DNA of 64,000 nucleotides from Wolfiporia cocos (Eukaryota > Basidiomycota > Agaricomycetes > Polyporales > Phaeolaceae): contig JACCLO010000005.1 in the NCBI GenBank assembly GCA_029448655.1, forward strand, positions 1,240,001-1,304,000, given 5' to 3'. A program made the translations under genes and the position numbers. Below the pieces are notes generated by a model, which saw only the letters and a program-made list of their open reading frames with translations, was not told the DNA's origin and did not search any database. Below, in pieces: positions 32,701 through 40,794 of the stretch (positions are counted from its first letter, which is position 1; the number at the start of each line of letters is the position of its first letter).

Positions 32701-34780
32701 CACCCCGTGCGACAAAACAATTACAAGCGAAGGGGCCGCAGAAATATTCCATCGAAAGATATATTCACAATACGGCATCCCCCGAAAGATCATTTCAGAC
32801 AGAGGACCGCAGTTTGCATCGAAGCTTTTCAAGGAATTATGCAAGCTGCAGGGGACGGAATCAGCGATGAGCACGGCGTACCATCCACAGACCGACGGAC
32901 AGACAGAAAGAATGAATCAACAGATCGAAGTATACCTTCGCATCTATTGCATGAACGACCCTTTCCAGTGGGTACAACGACTGCCTGACGTCGAATTTGC
33001 TCACAACACCAGACGGACCGAAAACCGACCAGCGCCACTTGAAATAATCCTAGGATACGTCCCGAGAGGATTCCCAGACTATGACAGAGTAGGGAACGTC
33101 CCGGCAGCTGTCGACAGGATCAAGAAGATCAAAGAGGCGCAAAAGATGGCATTCATCGCGCATGAATTAGCCCAGAAAAGAATGGCAGGGCGGTTCCTCA
33201 GAGAACTGCCGAAGCTTGAGAAAGGGGATAAGGTCTGGCTCGACGCCCAGCACCTAACGATCCCCTATGAATCGAACAAACTGGCACCAAAAAGAGAAGG
33301 ACCTTTCACCATCACAGAAAAGATGGGACCCACGACATACCGGCTGCAATTACCAGCGAATTGGAAAATTCATCCGGTCTTCCACGCGGCCTTACTAAAA
33401 CCATTCAAAGAAACAAGGGTACACGGACCCAATTACCTACGACCGCCACCTGATATCATCAAGGGACAAGAAGAATACGAAGTCGAAGCCATCTTGGCTG
33501 ACAGATGGCAAAGAAAGAAGCATCAATACTTCGTCAAGTGGAAAGGCTATGCCACGGCCGACAACTCATGGGAAGACGAGGCGAACTTGGAGCATTCCAA
33601 GGAGTTGATAAAAAGCTACCACCGAACGCGAGTCAGAACAACCCCGACACTCGAAAGCCGAACAGTAATAATATGTCGACGACTCGCCACCAACTCCCTC
33701 GTCGCGCCACGACCCCCCACAGCGACACGGGTCACCGGGAAGGACAACCGAGAGGTACGCCGCCAAGGAGGTACTCCCCCCAACATCTGCAGATCAGACA
33801 CGCCCTCCTCTGGTACAGGGCCGAGGGACCTTTTGCTGGCCGAGCCGATGGCTGGACGGCCCTCTTCGACATCACGCAGGACCTCACCCATATCTACAGC
33901 TCGTACCAGAATATCGCCGAGGACCTCGTCAGAATGGAGGGGCAGATCCGAGCGCAGAGAGAGGGACTCGAGTCACTCACCGACAGACTTATCGACAGAT
34001 TGGCCGCCACCACGACGGCCCGACTACGACACGCGCTCAACGACTTCGAGGATCGCGAGCACGTTACTCCCAGTCGACCCGAATACGCACCGCGACCCGC
34101 CCGCTTTTTCACCGCCGACGAACGATGCCGAGTTGCAAGGCCGTTTGATTTTATGGAGGGCGATAGAGTATTATTTCCGTTGCCTACCGAGACTCAGAGG
34201 GCCCGCCAAACAGGAGTTAGAAACCCGACGCCACGTATTTCTGGTATGGGAGGCAACGGGAGACGTGAACCACCTGCACGCCCGACAAGCCCTAGGGCTA
34301 CCCCAGCGCGACAGCGAAGAGCGAATAGCACGCCGCCTATTCGACGATCTCCTTCAGTGCAGAGTATTACCCGCGAGGAGTTTGAGCGAGGTGCGAGGGA
34401 GCACGAACGAGACACCGCCTCCCTACCAACATGGGCCGCACGAAACCTCCACCAAGCCGCACACCACTGGAGGTACCAACATAACGAATACCTCCGCGAT
34501 ATCCCTTCCCTACGGGTACCAGCGAGGCCCTCACCCGAGCAGCCGTGTCGACAATGTGGTTCCGCTAACCACTGGATCCTCGACTGCCCCGATTATATTT
34601 GCAGAGCTTGTGGGCTCAATCAACCAGGTCATCGACAGAATGAATGCCGCCAACACTTCGTATGGCAAACTCCTACGACCCCGTCCCTCAGCGGGAACGG
34701 CGACATCTACAACGAACAGGACGCCGAGGCACTCTGAAGAGAGAAACTTGGAAAATTCGTCGAGGCCGACGAATGCCTAG
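29726..34780 (+). CDS. Alpha-1 Pol polyprotein with dUTPase, chromodomain and C-terminal extension
   Basis: 1684 codons without a stop. Domains by residue: protease (NALIDSGAMSNLI, Asp near 14); dUTPase about 130-262 with all five motifs (AGYDLYA, GRLAGRSG, GVIDSDYRGD, RIAQIIFE, RGEKGFGSTD); reverse transcriptase (YMDDI near 528); RNase H (ILETDASQ near 675); integrase with HHCC zinc site (CAICQQMK near 930) and catalytic Asp, Asp, Glu near 962, 1023 and 1058; GPFTI; chromodomain about 1248-1300 (YFVKWKGYATADNSWE); then an unusual extension of about 380 residues overlapping ORF3. It makes and integrates the DNA copy; the chromodomain may steer integration to marked chromatin. The frame is -1 to gag and open upstream of the ATG except for one TGA near 29703, so Gag-Pol fusion by frameshift is possible. 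Confidence 0.93.
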   Translation: MTLAKPVKCNALIDSGAMSNLIHSRVVEKYKVPTQPLKNPIIVKNVDGTENKDGRIDREATILLRYPKTRKTRKVRFLVGSIETENMILGYGWLKDENPTIDWKDQTVDVRSILGAEEKKQETTIRMDMVEMVVAPEGKIPTRGTQEAAGYDLYAAEETEIPAGGWKLVSTGVKMKIPKGSYGRLAGRSGNTLRHGLVVQAGVIDSDYRGDVGAIVFNYSDKTHRIIPGMRIAQIIFERHLTPDIIEVKDLDETERGEKGFGSTDQPEETAQRLYTPEEYEAIRRFAKDNPRIIGKKGETRKKFRTKIQIINAVRKALTKSQEFAQKTPEPERTIEEMVPKHLLDFAKVFSKESAAAFPPSRPWDHAIKLKPDFVPKDCKVYALSPKEQQALDEFLKENLAKGFIVPSKSPMASPFFFVPKKDSGLRPCQDYRYLNEGTIKNVYPLPLISELLEKLKGAKIFTKMDLRAGYNNVRIKKGDEWKAAFKTNRGLYEPTVMFFGLCNAPGTFQAMMNEILKEEILEGWVLVYMDDILVFSEEEKTHKERERRVLQKLVDNHLFVKPEKCAFGVDRVEFLGLVITPGNIQMDPAKLNGIKEWPTPRNLKEVRSFLGFANFYRKFIDHYSTHAQPLVDLTKTVTGTGFQWTDKEQRAFDFMKQAFTTAPALGTPDKEKSFILETDASQFTTGAVLKQTDETGRERPVGYLSQSLTSTERNYEIYDRELLGIVRALEEWRHLLEGAPHRILIRSDHQNLTYWRSAQRLNRRQARWHLFLSQFDLKLQHVPGRKLVMADTLSRLYHLDESNEDNEGITMIPDELVVHAIQIPIIDRIKNTDDRDESAEQAIRALGGTGEFPARTTADEWQQTDGILLYRGRMYVPKDEDLRRDVISKYHDTIPAGHPGIWGTTVQVTTHFWWPDMRTMIAEYVRGCAICQQMKPDRNPLKPPLQPIPTREDALPFSQCSVDFVTDLPRVGKYDSMMVIVDHGLSKAISLTPCDKTITSEGAAEIFHRKIYSQYGIPRKIISDRGPQFASKLFKELCKLQGTESAMSTAYHPQTDGQTERMNQQIEVYLRIYCMNDPFQWVQRLPDVEFAHNTRRTENRPAPLEIILGYVPRGFPDYDRVGNVPAAVDRIKKIKEAQKMAFIAHELAQKRMAGRFLRELPKLEKGDKVWLDAQHLTIPYESNKLAPKREGPFTITEKMGPTTYRLQLPANWKIHPVFHAALLKPFKETRVHGPNYLRPPPDIIKGQEEYEVEAILADRWQRKKHQYFVKWKGYATADNSWEDEANLEHSKELIKSYHRTRVRTTPTLESRTVIICRRLATNSLVAPRPPTATRVTGKDNREVRRQGGTPPNICRSDTPSSGTGPRDLLLAEPMAGRPSSTSRRTSPISTARTRISPRTSSEWRGRSERRERDSSHSPTDLSTDWPPPRRPDYDTRSTTSRIASTLLPVDPNTHRDPPAFSPPTNDAELQGRLILWRAIEYYFRCLPRLRGPAKQELETRRHVFLVWEATGDVNHLHARQALGLPQRDSEERIARRLFDDLLQCRVLPARSLSEVRGSTNETPPPYQHGPHETSTKPHTTGGTNITNTSAISLPYGYQRGPHPSSRVDNVVPLTTGSSTAPIIFAELVGSINQVIDRMNAANTSYGKLLRPRPSAGTATSTTNRTPRHSEERNLENSSRPTNA
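33673..34737 (+). CDS. Alpha-1 ORF3, double zinc-knuckle protein overlapping pol
   Basis: The frame is open from 33505, but the methionine at 33673 (MSTTRHQLPRRA) matches the beta-a start MSTPLP. About 354 residues. Conserved with beta-a: IRHALLWYRAE, the DLTHIYSSYQNIAEDLVRME helix, RPFDFME, RSPSVQSITREEFERG, LPTW, EYLRDIPS. The same holds for the two clusters CRQCGSANHWILDC (CX2CX4HX4C) and CRACGLNQPGHRQNEC. Lies +1 out of phase with ORF3 is the Pol frame, open across the whole ORF. No hydrophobic segment. Role unknown; a nucleic-acid-binding accessory protein is the simplest guess. Confidence 0.78.
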   Translation: MSTTRHQLPRRATTPHSDTGHREGQPRGTPPRRYSPQHLQIRHALLWYRAEGPFAGRADGWTALFDITQDLTHIYSSYQNIAEDLVRMEGQIRAQREGLESLTDRLIDRLAATTTARLRHALNDFEDREHVTPSRPEYAPRPARFFTADERCRVARPFDFMEGDRVLFPLPTETQRARQTGVRNPTPRISGMGGNGRREPPARPTSPRATPARQRRANSTPPIRRSPSVQSITREEFERGAREHERDTASLPTWAARNLHQAAHHWRYQHNEYLRDIPSLRVPARPSPEQPCRQCGSANHWILDCPDYICRACGLNQPGHRQNECRQHFVWQTPTTPSLSGNGDIYNEQDAEAL

Positions 34781-34791
34781 GGGGGAGCTGA
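34780..34791 (+). promoter_or_regulatory. Polypurine tract of alpha-1
   Basis: ggggggagctga abuts the 3' LTR start at 34792; the same tract (reverse complement tcagctcccc) is seen at 58771. Confidence 0.75.
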
Positions 34792-35498
34792 TGTTACAGT
34801 TATTTTAATTTTTCGAATATCGACAGAACTCACCACCAGGTGAATACGATACAGGGACTTGTTGCGCAACCAGCCCCCTGGCTACTCGTGATCTTACTGG
34901 GCGCATCCCCAGTTGTACTAGTCTGTAGGGCTCGTTTCATCTTTGGCAGATCCAACCCTGCCATCGTTTCATGTTCATCGTTTATTAGCGGACAGATGGC
35001 GTTCAACCGCCATCATTCCTATCTATCATCTCAGATATATCACTCCATACTTATCAAACGTTTGGGACTATAGCGTAGATAGTATCGGTGGCATCTGGGA
35101 CAGACTTGACCCCTGAAACCTAGCGTAGTATAAAAACTCATGTACTTACCATCGAGGCTCTTCAGCTCGACCTTGTTGTATAAACAAGAAGTCTTATACT
35201 TGTTCTCAAACGTAGGAAACTACGCTCAGTATTTCTCACTCGAGCAACCGAACGACTAAGTCCTCGAAGTGCACACTGACTTCTCGGACTTGGGCGAGTC
35301 TTATATTCTATTTGACTCGCACTTGAACAGATTATATCCTCTAACGCGTATTGGATATTAACCGATCTCCTAAGGACTTCACTTAGGACCCGAAGGCATC
35401 TAACGAGTATTTGCCTTGCATACGGCGACATGCCTACGTGCAGAAGAACGATCTATATTCGCGACTCGAATATACGAACGGGTATTCGACCCGTAACA
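34792..35498 (+). repeat. 3' LTR of alpha-1
   Basis: 707 bp. Its first part shares private bases with the LTR at 39981-40686, its second part with the 5' LTR at 27057, as expected of the one LTR of the three not touched by the inversion. Followed by CAGGG, the target duplication. Confidence 0.93.
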
Positions 35499-36026
35499 CA
35501 GGGCTTGGCCCGGCCTGGCCTGGGGCTTGCCCGGGGCCTGGCACTGTGAGGATGATCATCACTGTAGCCACACAAACTCATAACGTACCCTCTCCAACTA
35601 TCTTCTGACAAAGCCAAGCTCCAGTATCTTCAATAATTAGTGAATTAAAGTGTGAAATCATCATTTCACCGGCACGGTGCTCTGTGGCGCGCCTTCCAAA
35701 TGGGGCATCGTATAGGCGCCCAAAAGTGAGCGACAGGCTTCAGCACCAAGAATTCAATCCATGGGACTATCCTCTTGCTTGAATTTAACAATATAGACAT
35801 ACTTCATTGGAATATGGCATACTGCTACTATTATATCATAGTTACTAGACATTTTATCCGTTAGAGCTTTCAAGCCCGGGGCTCACGGCTTGGCCCGGCC
35901 CGGCTTGAGACACAAGCCGGGCCCTGGGCCGTCTCAAGCCATGGTGTAGGGCCCGGCCTGGCCCGGCCCAAGTAGGGCTTGGCCCGGCCCGGCCTATGGC
36001 CCAAAGCCGGGCCTGGCACATCACTA
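35499..36026. mobile_element. Right part of a non-autonomous hAT transposon
   Basis: GC-rich subterminal DNA with many GGCCCGGCC motifs around an AT-rich core, ending ...GCCTGGCACATCACTA at 36026. The left end with the inverted repeat is at 40687-40794. The 8-bp duplication TTGGCGAA flanks both (36027-36034 and, inverted, 40795-40802). No transposase frame. It was split by alpha-1 insertion (CAGGG) and the inversion. Confidence 0.82.
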
Positions 36027-37703
36027 TTGGCGAAGCACCCAAAGATTGAATCGGAGACAAGCGAGATGGCATCTGCTGCTATCCCAATTCGACGTCCAGC
36101 TGCAGCACATCCCCGGGAAGAAGCTGGTAATGGCAGACACTCTCTCACGCCTCATGAATCTGGACAGTTCCAAACACGACAACAAAGACATTCAAATGCT
36201 GCCCGATACCCTGTTTGTCCACGCGATCGAAATCCCAATCATCGATCGGATCAAGATCGCAAAGCCCTTCGACCCGATCGCAGAACAGGGACTCCATGCC
36301 CTTGAACAGGGGAAGCTGCCCCCTTTAAGGACAGTAATGGAAGACTGGCAGTACAGCAAAGGGATCCTCTTGTATAAGGGACGAATGTACGTGCCAAGGG
36401 ACCCTAGCCTGAGAAGGGACATAGTCTCTAGGTACCATGACCCAATCGCAGCAGGACACCCCGGAATCTGGGAGACAACCATGAAAGTGCAAGAACACTT
36501 CTGGTGGCCGGACTTACGAAAGACCATGATGGAATATGTCAAAGGCTGCGCAGTCTGTCAGCAGATGAAACCCGATCGAAACCCGACAAAGGCACCATTA
36601 CAATCGATCCCGACCCAGAAGGATGCACTCCCCTTCTCACAATGCTCAGTAGACTTTGTCACGGACCTCCCTCGAGTAGGAAAATATGACTCAATCATGG
36701 TCATCATCGATCATGGATTGTCCAAGGCAATATCCTTGACCCCATGCGACAAGACCATCACCAGCGAAGGAGCCGCCGATATATTCCACCGACAAATCTA
36801 TCTGAAGTACGGCCTCCCTCGGAAGATCATATCAGACCAAGGCCCCCAGTTCGCCTCAAAGTTTTTCCAGGCCCTCTGTAAACTTCTAGGAATCGAATCC
36901 ACCCCAAGTATGGCATACCATCCGCAGACCGACGGACAGACCGAATGAATGAACCAGCAAATAGAAGTCTACCTGTGCATCTATTGCATGAGCGACCCAT
37001 GGCTCTGGGTCGCCAGACTCCCAGACGTAGAATTTGCCCATAACACGTGAAGGACCGAAAGGGGTTTGGCCCCCACCGGAGTCATCATGGGGTACATCCC
37101 ATGAGGACTGCCCAAAGAAGACAGCCCGGTGCAGGTGCCCGCCACAAAGGAAAGGATGAAAGATGTCAAAGAGGCAAGGGAGAAGGCCATCGCCGCACAC
37201 GAGTTAGCCCAGAAGCGGATGGCCGGACGAACCCTGCATGACTTGCCCAAACTCAGCAAAGGGGACAAGGTGTGGCTCGATGCCAAGAATCTCCACCTTC
37301 CATACGAATCACAGAAGCTCGCTCCGGAAAGGGAAGGACCATTCACCATCAGTGAGAAGCTTGGGGCTGTCACATACAGGTTAGCCCTACCACCCCGATG
37401 GAAGATACACCCGGTCTTCCATGCCTCGCTACCAAAGCCATTCAATGAGACGAGGGTGCACGGGCCCAATCACACGAAACCACCCCCGGACCTGGTCGAA
37501 GGACACGATGAGTATGAGGTCGAGTCCATCCTGAACCAAAGACAACACCGAGGGAAGAGGCAGTATTTGGTCCATTGGAAAGGCTACCCATCCGCTGACG
37601 ACTCCTGAGAAGACGCAGCGAACTTGAAGAATTCCCCTGACCTCTTGGAGGACTACAAAAGTCGACGAAGAGGAGTCAGGACCCGTCAAGCCGAAGAAGT
37701 AAC
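36027..37703 (+). pseudogene. Beta-b pol, 3' half (RNase H end, integrase, chromodomain)
   Basis: Begins in the RNase H domain at YWRSTQRLNRRQARWH, just where the minus-strand half at 40795-43115 stops (DHQNLTYWR). Contains the integrase HHCC cluster (CAVCQQMK), the DDE residues, GPFTI and a chromodomain (YEVESILN...YLVHWKGYPSADDS). In-frame TGA codons lie near 36946, 37050, 37102 and 37606. The first is at the same codon (TDGQTE*MNQ) as in beta-a. It is displaced and inverted relative to its own 5' half. Confidence 0.85.
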
Positions 37704-37897
37704 ATGCCATCACCTCAGCCTACTCCCAGTCAGCCTGACCGCCCCAGAGCCCTGACACTGCGTCGATCCCTTGCCATTTGGATGGGATACCAGACAGGCA
37801 GGTCTTACGGGTGTTCTGATGAGGCCCACCTCCGCACTTGTCACGCACTCACCTGGCACAGGTCTGACACCCCCCCAGGTGGCCATCCGACCCCCTG
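37704..37897 (+). pseudogene. Beta-b ORF3, 5' part, cut by beta-a insertion
   Basis: MPSPQPTPSQPDRPRA to CHALTWHRSDTPPGGHPTP matches beta-a ORF3 and is cut at CCCTG by the beta-a LTR. The continuation is at 21071-21164. Confidence 0.82.
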
Positions 37898-38439
37898 TGT
37901 TACGATTTTACCAGGTACACTCAAATATTCCGTTTGACGCCTCACCGTGTATGAGGACTTAGCGTTCAACCGCTGTACCCAGCGCTCTATTTCTAGGGGG
38001 CCTCCGCTCAACCGTAGGCCCTGTTTCATGTATAACAACCCTATGCCCACTCTCTGTGTCCGCATCTCGTTCTAGCTGATATTCTGTGTCCAACCACAGT
38101 AGTTCCGTGTTTCATCCCTTGTTGTGCTCAACCGCAACACTTCTCCTTTATTACTTATATCGTTAGCCCGACGGACTTAATAGTAGTAGTACCAAAGACA
38201 CTATGACCCCGATTAACGGATCGCAGTATATAACCTGATGTAAATATCGGTCGAGTCCCTCAGCTCGACCTTGTTGAATTCAAGGATCTTATACTCGTTC
38301 TCAAAGGCTTAAGCAATTAAGTCTGCAGCTTGTATATCGACGCTCTGACTCAGAGGAGTCCGACGAGTAGTGCGCTACTCGATACGCTGAGTAACTTGAC
38401 TTGGTTATTTTGCGTTGAATGGATATTCGATCCGTAACA
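37898..38439 (+). repeat. 5' LTR of beta-a
   Basis: 542 bp, TGTTACGATTTTACC to GATCCGTAACA, the partner of 21165-21706. Contains an AGCG-GTTGAA-CGCT-type hairpin at 37961-37974. Confidence 0.92.
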
Positions 38440-38451
38440 GAAGGTCGAGCT
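38227..38451 (+). promoter_or_regulatory. Beta LTR promoter, predicted start and self-priming site
   Basis: TATATAA at 38227-38233; AGCTCGACCTT at 38262-38272, 35 bases on; its reverse complement AAGGTCGAGCT at 38441-38451, two bases after the LTR. The same layout as in alpha-1. Confidence 0.7.
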
Positions 38452-38483
38452 CTAACAAAGCTCACTCACCGAAGTGCAATCCT

Positions 38484-39980
38484 ATGCAACGATTCGACCC
38501 AAATCTCCCAACCAGGTTGATTGAAATACTCCCCGAAGCATACCGACAAATCTCTTACGAAGAGAAATACGAGTGGAGAGATCCCCCAGCAGGATTCTTC
38601 ACGAAAGGAGGATACCTCACCATCCCGTCCCCAGACAGGCTTCAGCCCACTTGGGTACAGGTTCCCCCATCTTCGAACGATCCCTGGGATCAGACACGCG
38701 CCGCGTTCGAGCGGTTTGGAACGGTCATTAATATTATGACACCGACACTTACCATCCACCGAGCTGATGGACAACAACAGGGAGGACAGATGACGAACAC
38801 CCCCTCCGCCGGAGGAACCATGGGTGTGGCAGGTACAGCCATGGGCAGCAGTACTATTCCAGGAAGCACAGGCGCAAGCCAGGGCGCAGGGGGAATGGCC
38901 CCTAACCCTCCGCCGGCTAATAATCCGCTCCCTAGACATCCTGTCGGAGCAAACCCCCCCGGAACAGGAATTTCTGGAGGAGGAGGCCTTCCTGGAGGGG
39001 GAGGTCCCCCAGGCGGCGCAGGAGGCAGAGGTCCCCCGGGCGGCGGCGGCAATCCAACAGGCGGCGCGGGAGGCAATCCAACAGGACCACCAGGAGGTGG
39101 AGGCGGAGGCCCACCAGGAGGCGGAGGCCCGCCAGGAGGAGGAGCCCCGCTAGGCTGGGGTGCTCAGGCCCCTCAGCCAGCCAGAGGAAATCGCATAAAG
39201 CTCGCCACCCCCGAACCGTTCAAAGGGGAACAAAAGAAGCTACAGAGCTTCAAGAATGACTGCAACACCTGGTTCACCATGTTCGCAGCAGACTATCAGT
39301 CCGACGACCAGAAGATCCTCTTCATCATGTCGTACATCAAAGGAAGCGACCGGGTGAACCAATGGAAAGAAAACTACTACGCCAAATACACCGACCCGAT
39401 CACCCGGGCATTCGCGTTGCCCCCGCTGGCCCAGTTCAGCGCCGAATTCGATGCAGCATTCGAACCGATCGAAGAAAAACAAAAAACCAACGACGATCTC
39501 TTTGATCTCAAACAAGACAAGAAGAGCATCGACGATTTCAATATCGAATTCGACAACCTTGTAGGAAAAACAGGGTTAGACCGTGTACACTGCGACCCTC
39601 TCTTCGTCACAGCATACAAGAGAGCTATTCGACCCGCACTGGTAACCCACATCATAAATATTGTTCCCCCCGTCGTCACCCTTACCGAATGGATGAAACA
39701 AGCATCCATCAACAAAAACAATTATAACACCTTCATCAAGGGACGAGGGAATGATAAGAAGAAGCCGCAATGGCGAGCCAAGGCCCAGAGTACCTCAACC
39801 ACAGCAGCCCCGACTAAAGATCCGAACGCAATGGATATCGATCGGATGTCCACAGAAGAACATCGCAGGCTCCAAACCGAAGGACGCTGCTTCAACTGCA
39901 AGGAGAAGGGCCATCTCTCCAGCAACTGCCCCAAACGAAAGAAGAAACCCACCACCAGGGGAAAAGCCCGGAAAGCCGAG
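38484..39980 (+). pseudogene. Beta-a gag, 5' and main part
   Basis: Starts MQRFDPNLPTRLIEILPEAYRQ. Domains: N-terminal region with WVQVPPSSNDPWDQTRAAFERFG; a Gly/Pro-rich linker near residues 120-245; a capsid-like domain from NRIKLATPEPFKGEQ with NTWFTMFAADYQ and FIMSYIKG; then the zinc knuckle CFNCKEKGHLSSNC. The frame is open to GCCGAG at 39980, where an alpha LTR interrupts it. The last 56 codons are at 26887-27056 on the other strand. The readable end beyond 39980 is LTR sequence. Confidence 0.87.
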
Positions 39981-40686
39981 TGTTACGGGTCGAATACCCA
40001 TTCGTATATCCGAGTCGCGAATATAGATCGTTCTTCTGCACGTAGGCACGTCGCCGTATGCAAGGCAAATACTCGTTAGATGCCTTCGGGTCCTAAGTGA
40101 AGTCCTTAGGAGATCGGTTAATATCCAATACGCGTTAGAGGATATAATCTGTTCAAGTGCGAGTCAAATAGAATATAAGACTCGCCTAAGTCCGAGAAGT
40201 CAGTATGCACTTCGAGGACTTAGTCGTTCGGTTGCTCGAGTGAGAAATACTGAGCGTAGTTTCCTATGTTTGAGAACGAGTATAAGACTTCTTGTTTATA
40301 CAACAAGGTCAAGCTGAAGAGCCTCGACGGTAAGTACATGAGTTTTTATACTACGCTAGGTTTCAGGGGTCAAGTCTGTCCCAGATGCCACCGATACTAT
40401 CTACGCTATAGTCCCAAACATTTGATAAGTATGGAGTGATATATCTGAGATGATAGATAGGAATGATGGCGGTTGAACGCCATCTGTCCGCTAATAAACG
40501 ATGAACATGAACGATGGCAGGGTTGGATCTGCCAAAGATGAAATGAGCCCTACAGACTAGTACAACTGGGGATGCGCCCAGTAAGATCACGAGTAGCCAG
40601 GGGGCTGGTTGCGCAACAAGTCCCTGTATCGTATTCGCCCGGTGGTGAGTTCTGTCGATATTCGAAAAATTAAAATAACTGTAACA
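39981..40686 (-). repeat. Alpha LTR at the right inversion junction (recombinant)
   Basis: 706 bp, minus orientation. In its own orientation the 5' part matches the alpha-1 3' LTR and the 3' part does not. Flanks: CCGAG (beta-a gag) on the left, CCCTG (hAT) on the right, each the inverted partner of a flank of alpha-1. Confidence 0.92.
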
Positions 40687-40794
40687 CCCTGGGCCGTCAA
40701 TGGGGGCCCGGCCTGAGGTTTTGAAAAGCCAAGGCCGTCCAAAGCCGGGCCAAAGCCGGGGCTTTTGAGCCGGGCCGGGCCTGGCACATCACTA
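40687..40794. mobile_element. Left end of the hAT transposon
   Basis: GC-rich end with terminal inverted repeat TAGTGATGTGCCAGG (read on the minus strand from 40794), matching the end at 36026. Followed by TTCGCCAA, the inverse of the duplication TTGGCGAA. Confidence 0.82.

Larger units (their letters stand above)
27057..35498 (+). mobile_element. Full-length chromodomain Gypsy element alpha-1
   Basis: 8442 bp with LTRs of 695 and 707 bp, a self-priming site, gag, pol and ORF3, and a purine tract. pol is open throughout. gag has one internal TGA, and a TGA also lies between gag and the pol ATG. The immediate flanks do not match (CTCAG and CAGGG) because a later inversion used the 5' LTR. The true partner of CAGGG lies beyond the LTR at 39981-40686. 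The original insertion site was a hAT transposon inside beta-b pol. Confidence 0.92.

Noticed and set aside
33673..34737. ORF3 as an envelope gene
   Set aside because: Right position, but no signal peptide, membrane anchor or fusion-type hydrophobic segment; zinc knuckles instead.
38824..39153. 109-codon out-of-phase frame in beta gag
   Set aside because: Reading of a GGA/GGC repeat in another phase; sequence unrelated to the alpha frame in the same place.
34792..40686. A smaller inversion (35-40.7 kb) using the alpha-1 3' LTR
   Set aside because: Flanks alone would allow it, but diagnostic bases show the 27057 and 39981 LTRs are the recombinants, not 34792.
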